From Streptomyces sp. DHE7-1 (GTDB lineage Bacteria > Actinomycetota > Actinomycetes > Streptomycetales > Streptomycetaceae): 64,000 bases of DNA. Where the stretch lies: assembly GCA_016432725.1 (NCBI GenBank), contig JACJDG010000003.1, positions 5,238,001 through 5,302,000 of the forward strand. Reading direction: 5' to 3'. This document shows positions 16,310-24,129 of the stretch, piece by piece. The position numbers were made by a program, and so were the translations under genes. Under the pieces are notes generated by a model. It did not search any database and had not been told where the DNA came from. It was given only the letters and a program-made list of their open reading frames with translations. Position 1 is the stretch's first letter; each line of letters starts with the position of its first letter.

Positions 16310-17528
16310 GTATCAGAAGGCGCTTGGTCGCAAGATCGCATTCAACCGCAAACGCCGGGGGCTGTCGCAGAAGGAGTTCGCCGGCCTGCTGGGACGCTCG
16401 GAAGCCTGGGTCTCCCAGGTCGAGCGGGGCGTACGGCGCATCGACCGAATGACCGTGCTCGAGAAGGTCGCCGACGTCCTGGAAGTCCCGATCGCTGAGC
16501 TGGCGGCAGAGGCACCGCTCGTCGCGTCGGTGGCCGAAGGAGAGCCGCCTGGTGCGAGCCGTCTGCGGCTGGTGCTGAGCGCGGCTCACTCACTCAAAGC
16601 GGTCCTCGGTCGGAAGGACGTTTCCCCTGACGTGCCGGCACTGCGCGCGGAAGTCGACCGCGCCTGGTCGCTCACCCACCAGGGGAACTACGCCGACCTG
16701 GCCGAACTGCTCGAAGGGCTGGTGCCCCGGCTGGAGTCGGCTACCCGGTCGGTCTCCGAGTCGGAACGGCCCGAGCTGTTCCGGCTCCTGGCGGTCATGT
16801 ACCACACGTGTAGTGGCGCTCTGGCGAACATGGGCGAGCCGGAAGCTGCCTGGATCGCCGTAGACCGGGCCGTGGTAGCTGCCGAGCGGGCGAATGATCC
16901 GCTGCTGATGGCGGCCGGCGAGTTCCGTCTGTCGCTGGTCTTCCTCGGCGCGCGTCACTTTGATCAGGCGGCCCAGGTGTCCGGGAGCGCGGCTGATGCG
17001 TTGCGGCCCCTGGCCGAGTCCGGGCAGGTTGAGGCAGTCGCCCTGCGGGGTGCGCTTACCTTGCAACGCGCTGTGGCCGCGGCTCGGTTGAACCTTGCCG
17101 ATGACGCTTACGGTTACCTCCGTGAGGCCCGCGAGTTGGGTGACCAGGTCGGTGACGGGCGCAACGACTACAACACCGAGTTCGGGCCCACCAACGTCGC
17201 CTTGCATGAGGTGGCCGTCGCGGTGGACCTGGGGGACGCCGGAGTCGCCCTGCGGGCTGCGCAGACCGTTGACGCCTCTGGGCTGTCGGCGGAACGGCAG
17301 ACACGCTTCCAGATCGACCTTGCCAGGGCGTATGCCCAGCGACGCCAAGTCGCTGACGCCGTTTCAGCGCTGCTGGCGGCCCGTGAGCTGTCACCGGAGC
17401 TGGTGCGAGCGTTGCCGATGGTGAAGCAACTTATCGCCGACCTGCTGACCATGAGCCAGCCGCCCTCTGAGGAACTGCGCGCCCTGGCGGGAGAGCTAGG
17501 CGTACACGAAGTACGGACTGGTACCTGA
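16299..17528 (+). CDS. XRE-family regulator with TPR-like C-terminal region
   Basis: Starts at TTG 16299 inside the ABM gene and encodes about 409 residues. The N-terminal helix-turn-helix is clear: LGRKIAFNRKRRGLSQKEFA, then LGRSEAWVSQVERGVRRID and LEKVADVLEVP (residues 8-65). The remainder is all-helical with alternating Ala/Leu blocks (AAWIAVDRAVVAAERAND, LSAERQTRFQIDLARAYAQR) like the TPR tails of Streptomyces XRE regulators that sense peptides or partner proteins. Upstream and at its stop codon are GTAC-rich repeats including one perfect palindrome, candidate self-control sites. pSAM2 itself uses a GntR repressor (KorSA) for tra control; none is visible here, so this protein may play that role. 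Confidence 0.82.
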   Translation: MSTEYQKALGRKIAFNRKRRGLSQKEFAGLLGRSEAWVSQVERGVRRIDRMTVLEKVADVLEVPIAELAAEAPLVASVAEGEPPGASRLRLVLSAAHSLKAVLGRKDVSPDVPALRAEVDRAWSLTHQGNYADLAELLEGLVPRLESATRSVSESERPELFRLLAVMYHTCSGALANMGEPEAAWIAVDRAVVAAERANDPLLMAAGEFRLSLVFLGARHFDQAAQVSGSAADALRPLAESGQVEAVALRGALTLQRAVAAARLNLADDAYGYLREARELGDQVGDGRNDYNTEFGPTNVALHEVAVAVDLGDAGVALRAAQTVDASGLSAERQTRFQIDLARAYAQRRQVADAVSALLAARELSPELVRALPMVKQLIADLLTMSQPPSEELRALAGELGVHEVRTGT

Positions 17529-17546
17529 AGTACTAGACAGTACTTC
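17527..17546. promoter_or_regulatory. Perfect palindrome, candidate XRE operator
   Basis: GAAGTACT (17527-17534), spacer AGAC, AGTACTTC (17539-17546). It begins within the XRE stop codon and is flanked by more GTAC tetramers. There is no T run after it, so it fits an operator better than a terminator. It lies upstream of the transfer operon. Confidence 0.5.
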
Positions 17547-17666
17547 GAGTACGGGTTACTGTGGTTGTTGTCGGCACGCCCCTTCGCGTCCAGCGGAGTT
17601 GGTGATGCGGGCATGCGAACGCGCCGGAGCAGGAAGGCAGACCTGCGCCGGCACGTGAGCGGAAAG

Positions 17667-17715
17667 GGCCACAGAAAGCAGATGTGGCCTGAGCGGGAGG
17701 CAGCCCACTCAGGCC
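17667..17715. terminator. Two overlapping hairpins between XRE gene and transfer operon
   Basis: GGCCACA (17667-17673) pairs with TGTGGCC (17683-17689). GGCCTGAG (17686-17693) pairs with CTCAGGCC (17708-17715). The two stems share bases 17686-17689, so they exclude one another. They may end XRE transcription or attenuate read-through. The rest of this 324-bp gap (17529-17852) holds the palindrome above and presumably the promoter of the next gene; no gene is seen. Confidence 0.45.
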
Positions 17716-17852
17716 GGGTGCGTCGTTGGCATCAACGCTCTTGGAGCGTATCGCGCCCAGTCGGTATGCGGTCAACCTCCCGTTGCGTAGTCATTCCTCA
17801 CTAATTGCACCGCCGTGCATGCGTGCGGTGCGGCGCAAGGGAGATCAGTTCT

Positions 17853-18208
17853 GTGCGTGTAATCCGTGTGGAGACCTCAACGGCCACCGTCCTGCTGACC
17901 GAGGCACCGGAACCGAAGATCCGGGACAGGCAGACCGGGGAGATCGCGAAGGACGCCAACAGCGGCGAAGCGCTGATGACGATCGGCGTCGTCTACATCG
18001 AGGATGGCGAGTCCTCGTTGATCAAGGTCACGGTTCCGGAAAGCGGCGTCACCGAAGGTCTGACGCTGGGCGCTCCGGTCTCGCTGGTGGGCCTGGTGGC
18101 ACGGCCTTGGGAGAGTGTGTTCAACGGCCAGCAGCGACACGGCATCGCCTTCCGTGCCGCTGCGGTCGCGCCGGCCGCCTTCCGGCCGCCGTCGGGGCAT
18201 CGGCCTGA
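17853..18208 (+). CDS. Conserved small AICE protein upstream of tra (frameshift near 3' end)
   Basis: Starts at GTG 17853 behind AAGGGAGA and gives about 118 residues beginning VRVIRVETSTATVLLTEAPE, then MTIGVVYIEDGES, VTVPESGVTEGLTLGAPV and RPWESVFNGQQRHGIAFRAA. I recognise this as the small conserved protein that precedes the FtsK-like tra gene in Streptomyces integrative elements; its biochemical role is not established. As sequenced, the frame runs past the expected end. Adding one base in TTCCGG near 18183 gives an end at TGA 18206-18208, which overlaps the tra ATG by one base, as expected for coupled genes. Confidence 0.7.
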
Positions 18209-19584
18209 TGTCGGACTGGATGACACTGCTGGAGGTGGGTGGTCCCCTCGCCGCGTTCGGCGGCGGGGCCGCCTACACCCGGGCTCGTCACCCGGGCGTC
18301 TAGTGGTCCACGGTCGGACTGCCGTTATCGACGGTCCGGCTCCTGGGCTCGTACGGCTCCGTCATGGAGGCGTGCGGCCTGACGGTGCAGCCTTCCCGGC
18401 TGCGTGCTTTCGCCGTCAGGGCGACGACTCGACGTGAGGTCCGGCCGGTTCCCCCGCGTCGGGGCATCATCCGGCCCACCTCGACCGGCCTGCGGCTTCG
18501 GCTGCGCCTCGCTCCTGGGCAGGAACCGGCGGACGTCGCCGCCTCAGCTGAGCGGCTGCGGCATGCCTGGGGCGTCCACGCCGTGTACGTGAAGGACGTG
18601 AAGCCCGGAGTGGTGGAGCTGCGGCTCGTCGGCTTCGACGTGCTGCGCGACGTCCGGATGCTAAGGAAAGCAGAAGGCGGGCATCTCAAAGTGCCGGTGG
18701 CGCTGAGGGAGGACGCGACGGCCTTCGTACGGGATTATCGCGCCGTCCCACATCAGCTAACGCTCGGCGCAACGCTCTCGGGCAAGTCGATGTACTTGCG
18801 GCACCTGGTGACCGGACTGGCGCGGCAACCGGTCGCCCTGGTCGGCATCGACTGCAAGCGCGGTGAAGAGCTGGCGCCGTTTGCCGCTCGTCTGTCGGCG
18901 CTCGCGACCGACCCGGAGCAGGCGGCCGAACTCCTGCCCGTACTCATCAAGGAGATGGAGGATCGGTACGACCTGATCAAGACCCGGCAAGGCATCGCTC
19001 CCGGCACTCCCGCTGAGGACATCACCTCGGACATCTGGGGTCTGCCCGAAAGCGAGCGTCCGGTGCCGGTCGTGCTCTTCGTGGACGAGGTGGCGGAACT
19101 CTTCCTCGTCGCCACGAAGAAGGACGAGGAACGACGCGATGAGATGGTCACCCAGCTCATCCGCCTCGCCCAGCTCGGCCGGGCCGCGGGGATCTACCTG
19201 GAAGTCTGCGGGCAGCGCTTCGGCGCCGAGCTGGGCAAGGGCGCAACCATGCTCCGCGCCCAACTGACCGGCCGCGTCTGTCATCGCGTCAACGACGAGG
19301 CCTCCGCCAAGATGGCGCTCGGCGACATCGCGCCCGAAGCCGTCATGGCCGCCTGTGCCATCGCTCCCGAGCGGCCGGGCCTGGCCGTGGCCGGCGACAC
19401 CTCGGGCGGCTGGTCCCGCATCCGTCCGCCGTACCTCTCCCTTGGCGACGCGGCCCGCATCTGCCAAGAGTCGGCGCACCTCACACCCGAGCTGGCCGCA
19501 TTGGAACCGTTCCGGCCCGAACTCCCGGCCGGTCCGGTTGTGACCCCGGCACCGTGCGTCCGACCGGTCCCGGTCACCGACTGA
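18208..19584 (+). CDS. traSA: FtsK/SpoIIIE-like DNA transfer protein Tra, with an in-frame amber codon
   Basis: The protein reads MSDWMTLLEVGGPLAAFGGG from ATG 18208, meets TAG at 18301-18303, and continues in the same frame as WSTVGLPLSTVRLLGS and MEACGLTVQPSRLRAFAV. Family members have Tyr-Trp at this point, so TAG most likely replaces TAC by one substitution. Walker A is LTLGATLSGKSMYLR, Walker B is PVVLFVDEVAELFLV, and a conserved RLAQLGRAAGIYLEVCGQR follows. Tra proteins of this type are hexameric motors that move double-stranded element DNA between mycelia. A product starting at ATG 18364 (406 residues) would lack the N-terminal membrane-proximal part but keep the motor domain. Function of this copy is uncertain. 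Confidence 0.8.
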
Positions 19585-19671
19585 CCCTCTCATCTGCTTA
19601 GTCCTCGGTCGGCGTGACTTCTCGCGCCACGTCCCTACCCCGTCATGCCCGATTCCGGAAGGAGCCGCGTC

Positions 19672-20274
19672 ATGCGTGCTCACCTGGCCCGTGTCGACGC
19701 GGTCCTCGTCCAAGCGCTCATCGCGGCGGCGCTGTCCTTCGCCCACCTGCACGATGTCGCCTCGGCCGCTGGGCAAGCCGGGTGGAAGGCATGGGCCTAC
19801 CCAGTCTCAGTCGACCTCCTGCTCGTCGCCGCTTGGCGCCGACTGCGGTTCGGCGACGCGAAAGCATCCGGGTGGTGCTGGTTCGTGATCGCCCTCGCCG
19901 CCTCGCTCGGCGCCAACGTGGCCACCGCCGGTCTGCTCAACCTGCACCAGGTGCCGGCCTGGCTGCGCATCCTCGTCGCCGGATGGCCCGCGGTCGCCTT
20001 CCTCGGCGGGACGCTGCTCGCCCACACCACACACGAAACGGCCGAAGAGTCCACACCGGTTGCTCCGGAGCCGACCGCGACGGCCCCGGAGCCCGAACAA
20101 CGACCGGCCGTCGCCCCTCGCCCGGTACCGGTCCCGGCCGCGCTCGTCGCTCACGCCCGCAAGGTCGCCGACGAACACCACGCCCGGACCGGATCGGCCA
20201 TCGACACCTCAACCCTTCGCGCTCGGCTCGGCATCCCGGCACCACTGGCCGAAGCCATCGCCGCACAACTCTGA
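19672..20274 (+). CDS. DUF2637 membrane protein (SpdB2-type spread protein)
   Basis: ATG 19672 follows GGAAGGAG and gives 200 residues: VDAVLVQALIAAALSFAHLH, then WAYPVSVDLLLVAAWRRLR, WFVIALAASLGANVATAGLL and ILVAGWPAVAFLGGTLLA. These are four hydrophobic segments, the DUF2637 pattern. A Pro/Ala/Glu-rich linker and a small C-terminal helix-rich domain (VADEHHARTGSAIDTSTLRA) follow. DUF2637 proteins are constant members of Streptomyces conjugative elements, placed just after tra, and are thought to help spread the element within the recipient mycelium. Position and architecture fit that assignment. Confidence 0.8.
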   Translation: MRAHLARVDAVLVQALIAAALSFAHLHDVASAAGQAGWKAWAYPVSVDLLLVAAWRRLRFGDAKASGWCWFVIALAASLGANVATAGLLNLHQVPAWLRILVAGWPAVAFLGGTLLAHTTHETAEESTPVAPEPTATAPEPEQRPAVAPRPVPVPAALVAHARKVADEHHARTGSAIDTSTLRARLGIPAPLAEAIAAQL

Positions 20275-20285
20275 GAGGAGCACTC

Positions 20286-20477
20286 ATGCCTGCCAACCGC
20301 CGATTCCGCCGAGTCATCCGCATCGGTCCCGTCCAGGTCGGCACGTACTACGACGGCCGGGGCCGCGAGAAGCACGCCGCCGTCTGCACAGCCCCGCGCT
20401 GCGGCTTCTCGGCCGACTACGACAGCCGCGCCGCCGCCGAACTGGCTGCCCGCACCCATCGCTGCCACGTCCGCTGA
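20286..20477 (+). CDS. Small mobile-element transfer protein
   Basis: A 63-residue basic protein: MPANRRFRRVIRIGPVQVGT, YYDGRGREKHAAVCTAPRCG, then a Cys/His-containing tail (AARTHRCHVR). It starts at ATG 20286 with GAGAGGAG upstream, 11 bp after the DUF2637 gene. I recognise it as the short protein usually annotated as mobile element transfer protein in these elements. The two Cys and two His residues near the end could bind zinc, but that is a guess. It lies in the spd cluster, so a role in intramycelial spread is likely. Confidence 0.75.
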   Translation: MPANRRFRRVIRIGPVQVGTYYDGRGREKHAAVCTAPRCGFSADYDSRAAAELAARTHRCHVR

Positions 20478-20495
20478 TCCGCCCAGGGAGCTCCC

Positions 20496-20690
20496 GTGAC
20501 CGTCTCGCTGCCGCTCGTCTTCGTCCTGGGCGTCATCGCTTGGGCCGCGATCAAGTTTCTCGGCGTCCGGCTTTGGGTCGCCGTCGTGATCGCGCTGTTC
20601 GGCTTCTTCCTCTCGCACACCTTCCTCGCTCCCGCCATCGAATCCGGCACCCGTTCCGGGGTCGGCGTCGTAAATGGCACCCACAAGTAA
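20496..20690 (+). CDS. Small hydrophobic Spd-type protein
   Basis: A 64-residue protein starting GTG 20496 after CAGGGAG. Two hydrophobic stretches (LPLVFVLGVIAWAAIKFL and LWVAVVIALFGFFLSHTFLA) span most of it, leaving a short hydrophilic tail. It sits between other tiny spd genes and is probably a membrane component of the spread apparatus. No motif allows a finer call. Confidence 0.65.
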   Translation: MTVSLPLVFVLGVIAWAAIKFLGVRLWVAVVIALFGFFLSHTFLAPAIESGTRSGVGVVNGTHK

Positions 20691-20704
20691 CAAGGAGGTC
20701 CGCC

Positions 20705-20962
20705 GTGCTCCGCCCCAGACTGCCCGACGTCCCGACTCTGCCGACGACAACCGTCACGCCCCAGCAGACGCAGGCTCCGGCCTTCTTCGCCGGCCGCACG
20801 GTCGCTCCGTACGTGGGCGTCGGTATCGGCGCGGTCGCCGCCGTGGTCGTCGTCGGCATCGTGCTCACCGCGCTCCTGGCGGCGGTCGCCGTCTCGGCCA
20901 TGTCCGTGGCCGTCGCCGCCGTGGTCCTGCGGTCCCTCCTCAGCAGCGCGAACAAGCGCTGA
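20705..20962 (+). CDS. Small membrane protein of the spread cluster (SpdD/SpdB-like)
   Basis: An 85-residue protein from GTG 20705 with AAGGAGG eight bases upstream. A Pro/Thr/Gln-rich N-terminus (LPDVPTLPTTTVTPQQTQ) leads into a long Val/Ala hydrophobic region (VGVGIGAVAAVVVVGIVLTA and AVAVSAMSVAVAAVVL), probably two membrane passes, and a basic end SSANKR. This composition is typical of the last small spd gene before rep in Streptomyces AICEs. The 130 bp before rep show no further gene. Confidence 0.65.
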   Translation: MLRPRLPDVPTLPTTTVTPQQTQAPAFFAGRTVAPYVGVGIGAVAAVVVVGIVLTALLAAVAVSAMSVAVAAVVLRSLLSSANKR

Positions 20963-21092
20963 CCGGCCACCGGGGCGGCAACAAGCCGCCAAGCATCCCG
21001 CCGCCCCGGGGCCGTCCCTTCCAACCGTCAGAACAGCCGAAAGGAACTGCCATCATCACCCGGCAGACTCCGCCCCGCTAGCGGAACTCTCC

Positions 21093-22571
21093 ATGCTGGC
21101 CTCCCTCGGCACCATGCCCGAGCTGGCTCACCAACTGTCCGGACTGGGCGGCTGCACCCACCCCGTCCGCCTCGACGGCCACCGCACCGAGTACGCCGCG
21201 GACCAGACGACCGGCGAGATCGGCCGCGTCCTGCACCACCTGGACTCCTCGGCCCTGCCCGCCGGTCAGCTCCTCGTCCGCTGCAACAACCGCCGGGCCA
21301 CCCGGTGCGCGGCCTGCGCCGAGACCTACCGTCGCGACACCTACCACCTGATCACCGCCGGACTCCGCGGTGGCAAAGGCACCCCGGAGAGGGTCGGCAC
21401 ACACCCGCGCGTCTTTGCCACCTTCACCGCCCCGAGCTTCGGCCCGGTCCACAACCGACCCTCTGGCGTCCAGAACTGCCGTTGCGGCGTCCGGCACGAG
21501 GAAGGTGACGCCGTCCTAGGGACGCCACTCGACCCCGACTCCTACGACTACGAAGCGGCGGTGCTGTGGAACGCGCACGCAGGGGCACTGTGGCGGCGCT
21601 TCTCGATCTACCTCCGCCGGGAGGTCGCCAAGCGGGCCGGCCTCACTCAGCGAGCATTCCGGCACCACGCCCGGATCTCCTTCGCGAAGGTGGCCGAGTA
21701 CCAGAAGCGGGGTGCCGTCCACTTCCACGCAGTGATCCGCCTCGACGGCCCCGAGGGTGGCGACTCCGCTCCTCCTTCCTGGGCCACCGCCGAGTTGCTA
21801 ACCGATGCCGTTCGGGCAGCTGCGACCACGGCTCGTGCCGGCGGGCCGGTGGTCGACGGGCGGCCCCATAACTTCGTCTTCGGCCGTCAGCTCGACGTCC
21901 GCACGATCCGTTCCGCCGACTTCGATGACGGCCAGGAGCTGACCGAGCGGGCCGTAGCGGCGTACATCGCCAAGTACGCCACCAAGGGAGCAGAGACCGC
22001 GACCGGCACCCTGGACCGGCCTATCAAGTTCCTCGCCGAGCTGGCACAGGTCCAGATCAGCGAACACGCCCGGCGCATGATCCGTACCGCTTGGACCTTG
22101 GGCGCCCGTGCCGAACTGGCAGAGCTCCGCCTGCGGGCCTGGGCGTACATGCTCGGCTTCCGCGGTCACTTCTCCACGAAGTCCCGCCGCTACTCCACCA
22201 CCCTGGGCGCCCTACGCGACGCGCGCGCCGACTGGCGCCGGGCCCAAGCCGCGTCGCCCGTCCCGCAGGACGGTGAGACCACTCTCGTCCTCGCGCACTG
22301 GGTCTTCGCCGGTCGAGCGCCGAAGCCTGGCTTGCCGAATCTCTCGAGCCCGCCCCGGAACGGAAGGAGAACCGACATGGACGCCCGCCGCGACGAACTG
22401 ATGACCGTTCGCCAAGTCCTGGCCGAGCTGGGCGGCGTTTCCCGACGGACGTTTTACCGCTGGCGCGAGCTGGGACAGGGGCCGGCCGCGTTCAAGCTCC
22501 CCAACGGCGAGCTTCGGGTCTGGCGTAGTGACTTCGCCTCGTGGCTCCGGCAGCTGGAGGAGGCTGCGTGA
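21093..22571 (+). CDS. repSA: AICE replication initiator (RepSA-type), reading into xis in this sequence
   Basis: From ATG 21093 the protein shows the actinobacterial plasmid/AICE Rep pattern: CNNRRATRCAACAETYRRDT (zinc-type cysteines), VFATFTAPSFGPVH, AKVAEYQKRGAVHFHAVIRL (HxH metal-binding motif of rolling-circle initiators) and ERAVAAYIAKYATKGAE (YxxKY-like catalytic motif). It would nick the origin and drive rolling-circle replication of the excised element. The frame then reads into the excisionase without a stop, which is unusual because rep and xis are separate genes in relatives. One extra base at about 22311 would move Rep into a frame with WLAESLEPAPERKE and end it separately. I regard the fusion as a probable sequence error. 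Confidence 0.82.
   Translation: MLASLGTMPELAHQLSGLGGCTHPVRLDGHRTEYAADQTTGEIGRVLHHLDSSALPAGQLLVRCNNRRATRCAACAETYRRDTYHLITAGLRGGKGTPERVGTHPRVFATFTAPSFGPVHNRPSGVQNCRCGVRHEEGDAVLGTPLDPDSYDYEAAVLWNAHAGALWRRFSIYLRREVAKRAGLTQRAFRHHARISFAKVAEYQKRGAVHFHAVIRLDGPEGGDSAPPSWATAELLTDAVRAAATTARAGGPVVDGRPHNFVFGRQLDVRTIRSADFDDGQELTERAVAAYIAKYATKGAETATGTLDRPIKFLAELAQVQISEHARRMIRTAWTLGARAELAELRLRAWAYMLGFRGHFSTKSRRYSTTLGALRDARADWRRAQAASPVPQDGETTLVLAHWVFAGRAPKPGLPNLSSPPRNGRRTDMDARRDELMTVRQVLAELGGVSRRTFYRWRELGQGPAAFKLPNGELRVWRSDFASWLRQLEEAA
22377..22571 (+). CDS. xis: Excisionase Xis (MerR/HTH_17-type)
   Basis: ATG 22377 lies six bases after a strong GGAAGGAG site and gives 64 residues: MDARRDELMTVRQVLAELGG, then VSRRTFYRWRELGQGP and LRVWRSDFASWLRQLEE. 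This is the compact winged helix-turn-helix of Streptomyces element excisionases. Its stop overlaps the integrase start as GTGA, the normal coupled xis-int arrangement of pSAM2-type elements. It directs the integrase toward excision. In the present sequence the same frame is continuous with rep (see that entry), but its own ribosome site argues for independent translation. Confidence 0.85.
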   Translation: MDARRDELMTVRQVLAELGGVSRRTFYRWRELGQGPAAFKLPNGELRVWRSDFASWLRQLEEAA

Positions 22572-23940
22572 CATCTCTCGACGTCAAGGTCTGGGGCGTG
22601 CGTAAGCGGGACACCAAGACACCCTCGTACGGAGTGCGCTGGTCTGTCGCGGGCAACGTCTTCTCGGACTCGTTCCGAACCAAGGCGCTCGCTGATCACT
22701 ACCGAGCGAAGCTCATGAGCGCCATGCGAGGTGGTGAAGAATTCGACACGGAGAGTGGTCTCCCGGCCTCGATGGAACAGAAGAAGTCGCCGCTGTCCTG
22801 GTACGACTTCGCCCTCAGGTACCTCGCGATGAAATGGCCCCATGCTGCGCCCAATACGCGCGACGGCATCAACGAATCTCTTACCAGCGTGACCATGGAA
22901 CTCCTCCTGGAGCGGCCAGGGCGGCCGTCCGACGAGGAGATCCGTAAGGCCTTACGCAACTGGGCCTTCGTGCTGCCAGGGCCCAACGAGCGGGAGGTCC
23001 CGGATAACGTTCGGAACATTCTGCACTGGGTGGCAAAGGCCTGCCGACCGCTTGCGGATCTCGCTGAACCGGCAACGGCCCGTGCGGTGCTCGACGGGCT
23101 GAAGCTGAAGCTCGACGGCACCGCGGCAGCGGCCGAGACCGTGCGGCGGAAGCGGCGGACTCTCGTCAACGCTGCGAACTACGCGGTCGACCTGGGGGAG
23201 CTGCGTGAAAACCCGATCACGGCGGTTCGCTGGCAGAAGCCCAAGGTCTCGAACCAGGTTGATCCGCGAGTTGTCGCCAATCCGGAGCAGGCACGCAACC
23301 TCCTGGCGGCGGTGTCCTACGTGGGCGGCTACCGGCGTGCTCGCGGCCGGCGCCTCGTCGGGCTGTTCGCGGCGATGTACTTCGGCGGCCTCCGGCCCGC
23401 TGAGGCGGTCGGCCTGGTCGAGACTGACCTTGTCCTCCCCGCGCAGGGTTGGGGATCGGCGCTGCTCCACCGGACCCGTCTCTCGGTCGGCAAACAGTGG
23501 ACGGACTCGGGGAGACTCACGACGACCGCGGGCTCAAGAATCGGCCGACCGAGGACGTTCGGCGTGTGCCCATCCCGCCCCAGCTCGTCGCCGTGCTGCG
23601 CGAGCACCTGGCCACGTTCGGCACGGCGGGAGACGGCCGGCTCTTCTTCAGTGAGAAGGGTTCGGTCGTCCCGTCCTCGACCTACTACCGCGTGTGGCAA
23701 GAGGCTCGGCTTCTGGCGCTTCCGCCGGCCGTCGCAGCCTCGCCGCTCGCGAGTAGGCCGTACGACCTCCGGCACTCGGCGCTGTCGACGTGGCTCAATG
23801 CCGGAGTGGATCCGACTGAGGTTGCGGAGCGCGCTGGCAACAGTGTTGAGGTCCTGCTGACCCGGTACGCAAAGTGCCTCGACGGACGGCAGGACGTCGC
23901 CAACCGGCGCATCGAGGACCTGCTCCGCGAGTACGAGTGA
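22568..23940 (+). CDS. int: Tyrosine integrase of the AICE (one frameshift)
   Basis: GTG 22568 overlaps the xis stop. The reconstructed product has about 457 residues: an N-terminal DNA-binding domain (VTSLDVKVWGVRKRDTKTPS), a SAM-like core-binding domain, and the catalytic domain with FGGLRPAEAVGLVETD (first Arg), YDLRHSALSTWLNAG (R-x-x-H region) and LLTRYAKCL (nucleophilic Tyr). Two frames join at the G run near 23511: restoring one G in TCGGGGAG yields SGETHDDRGLKNRP, the expected linker. The enzyme integrates the element into the 3' end of a tRNA gene; the tRNA-Arg at 27.3 kb is the obvious candidate. A strong hairpin terminator follows the stop. Confidence 0.87.
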
Positions 23941-23943
23941 GAC

Positions 23944-23954
23944 AACCTGCGCAC
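23944..23954. repeat. 11-bp match to the tRNA-Arg gene just after int
   Basis: AACCTGCGCAC at 23944-23954, four bases past the int stop, is identical to 27342-27352 in the T-arm side of the tRNA-Arg gene. Attachment sites of these elements lie beside int and duplicate the tRNA 3' part, so this could be a short or eroded att core. It is much shorter than usual, so chance is possible. Confidence 0.35.
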
Positions 23955-23960
23955 CACACT

Positions 23961-23989
23961 GAGGCCTCAGGCATGTCGCCTGGGGCCTC
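23961..23989 (+). terminator. Intrinsic terminator after int
   Basis: GAGGCCTCAGGC (23961-23972) pairs with GCCTGGGGCCTC (23978-23989) across a 5-base loop, 12 pairs with one G-T. A T-rich stretch (TCTCTCGTT) follows. It would end xis-int transcription. Confidence 0.75.
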
Positions 23990-24129
23990 TCTCGTTATGT
24001 GCCCTACCTGCGCCGATGCTTCGTTCGGGAAGAGGAAGCTGAGCGGCGCTGCTTGCCCTGCGGTCTTGTGGCCTCGTCTCGCTTGCTGCTGGCATGTCGG
24101 CAACGTCAACGCGGAGTCCAGGGGGCCTT

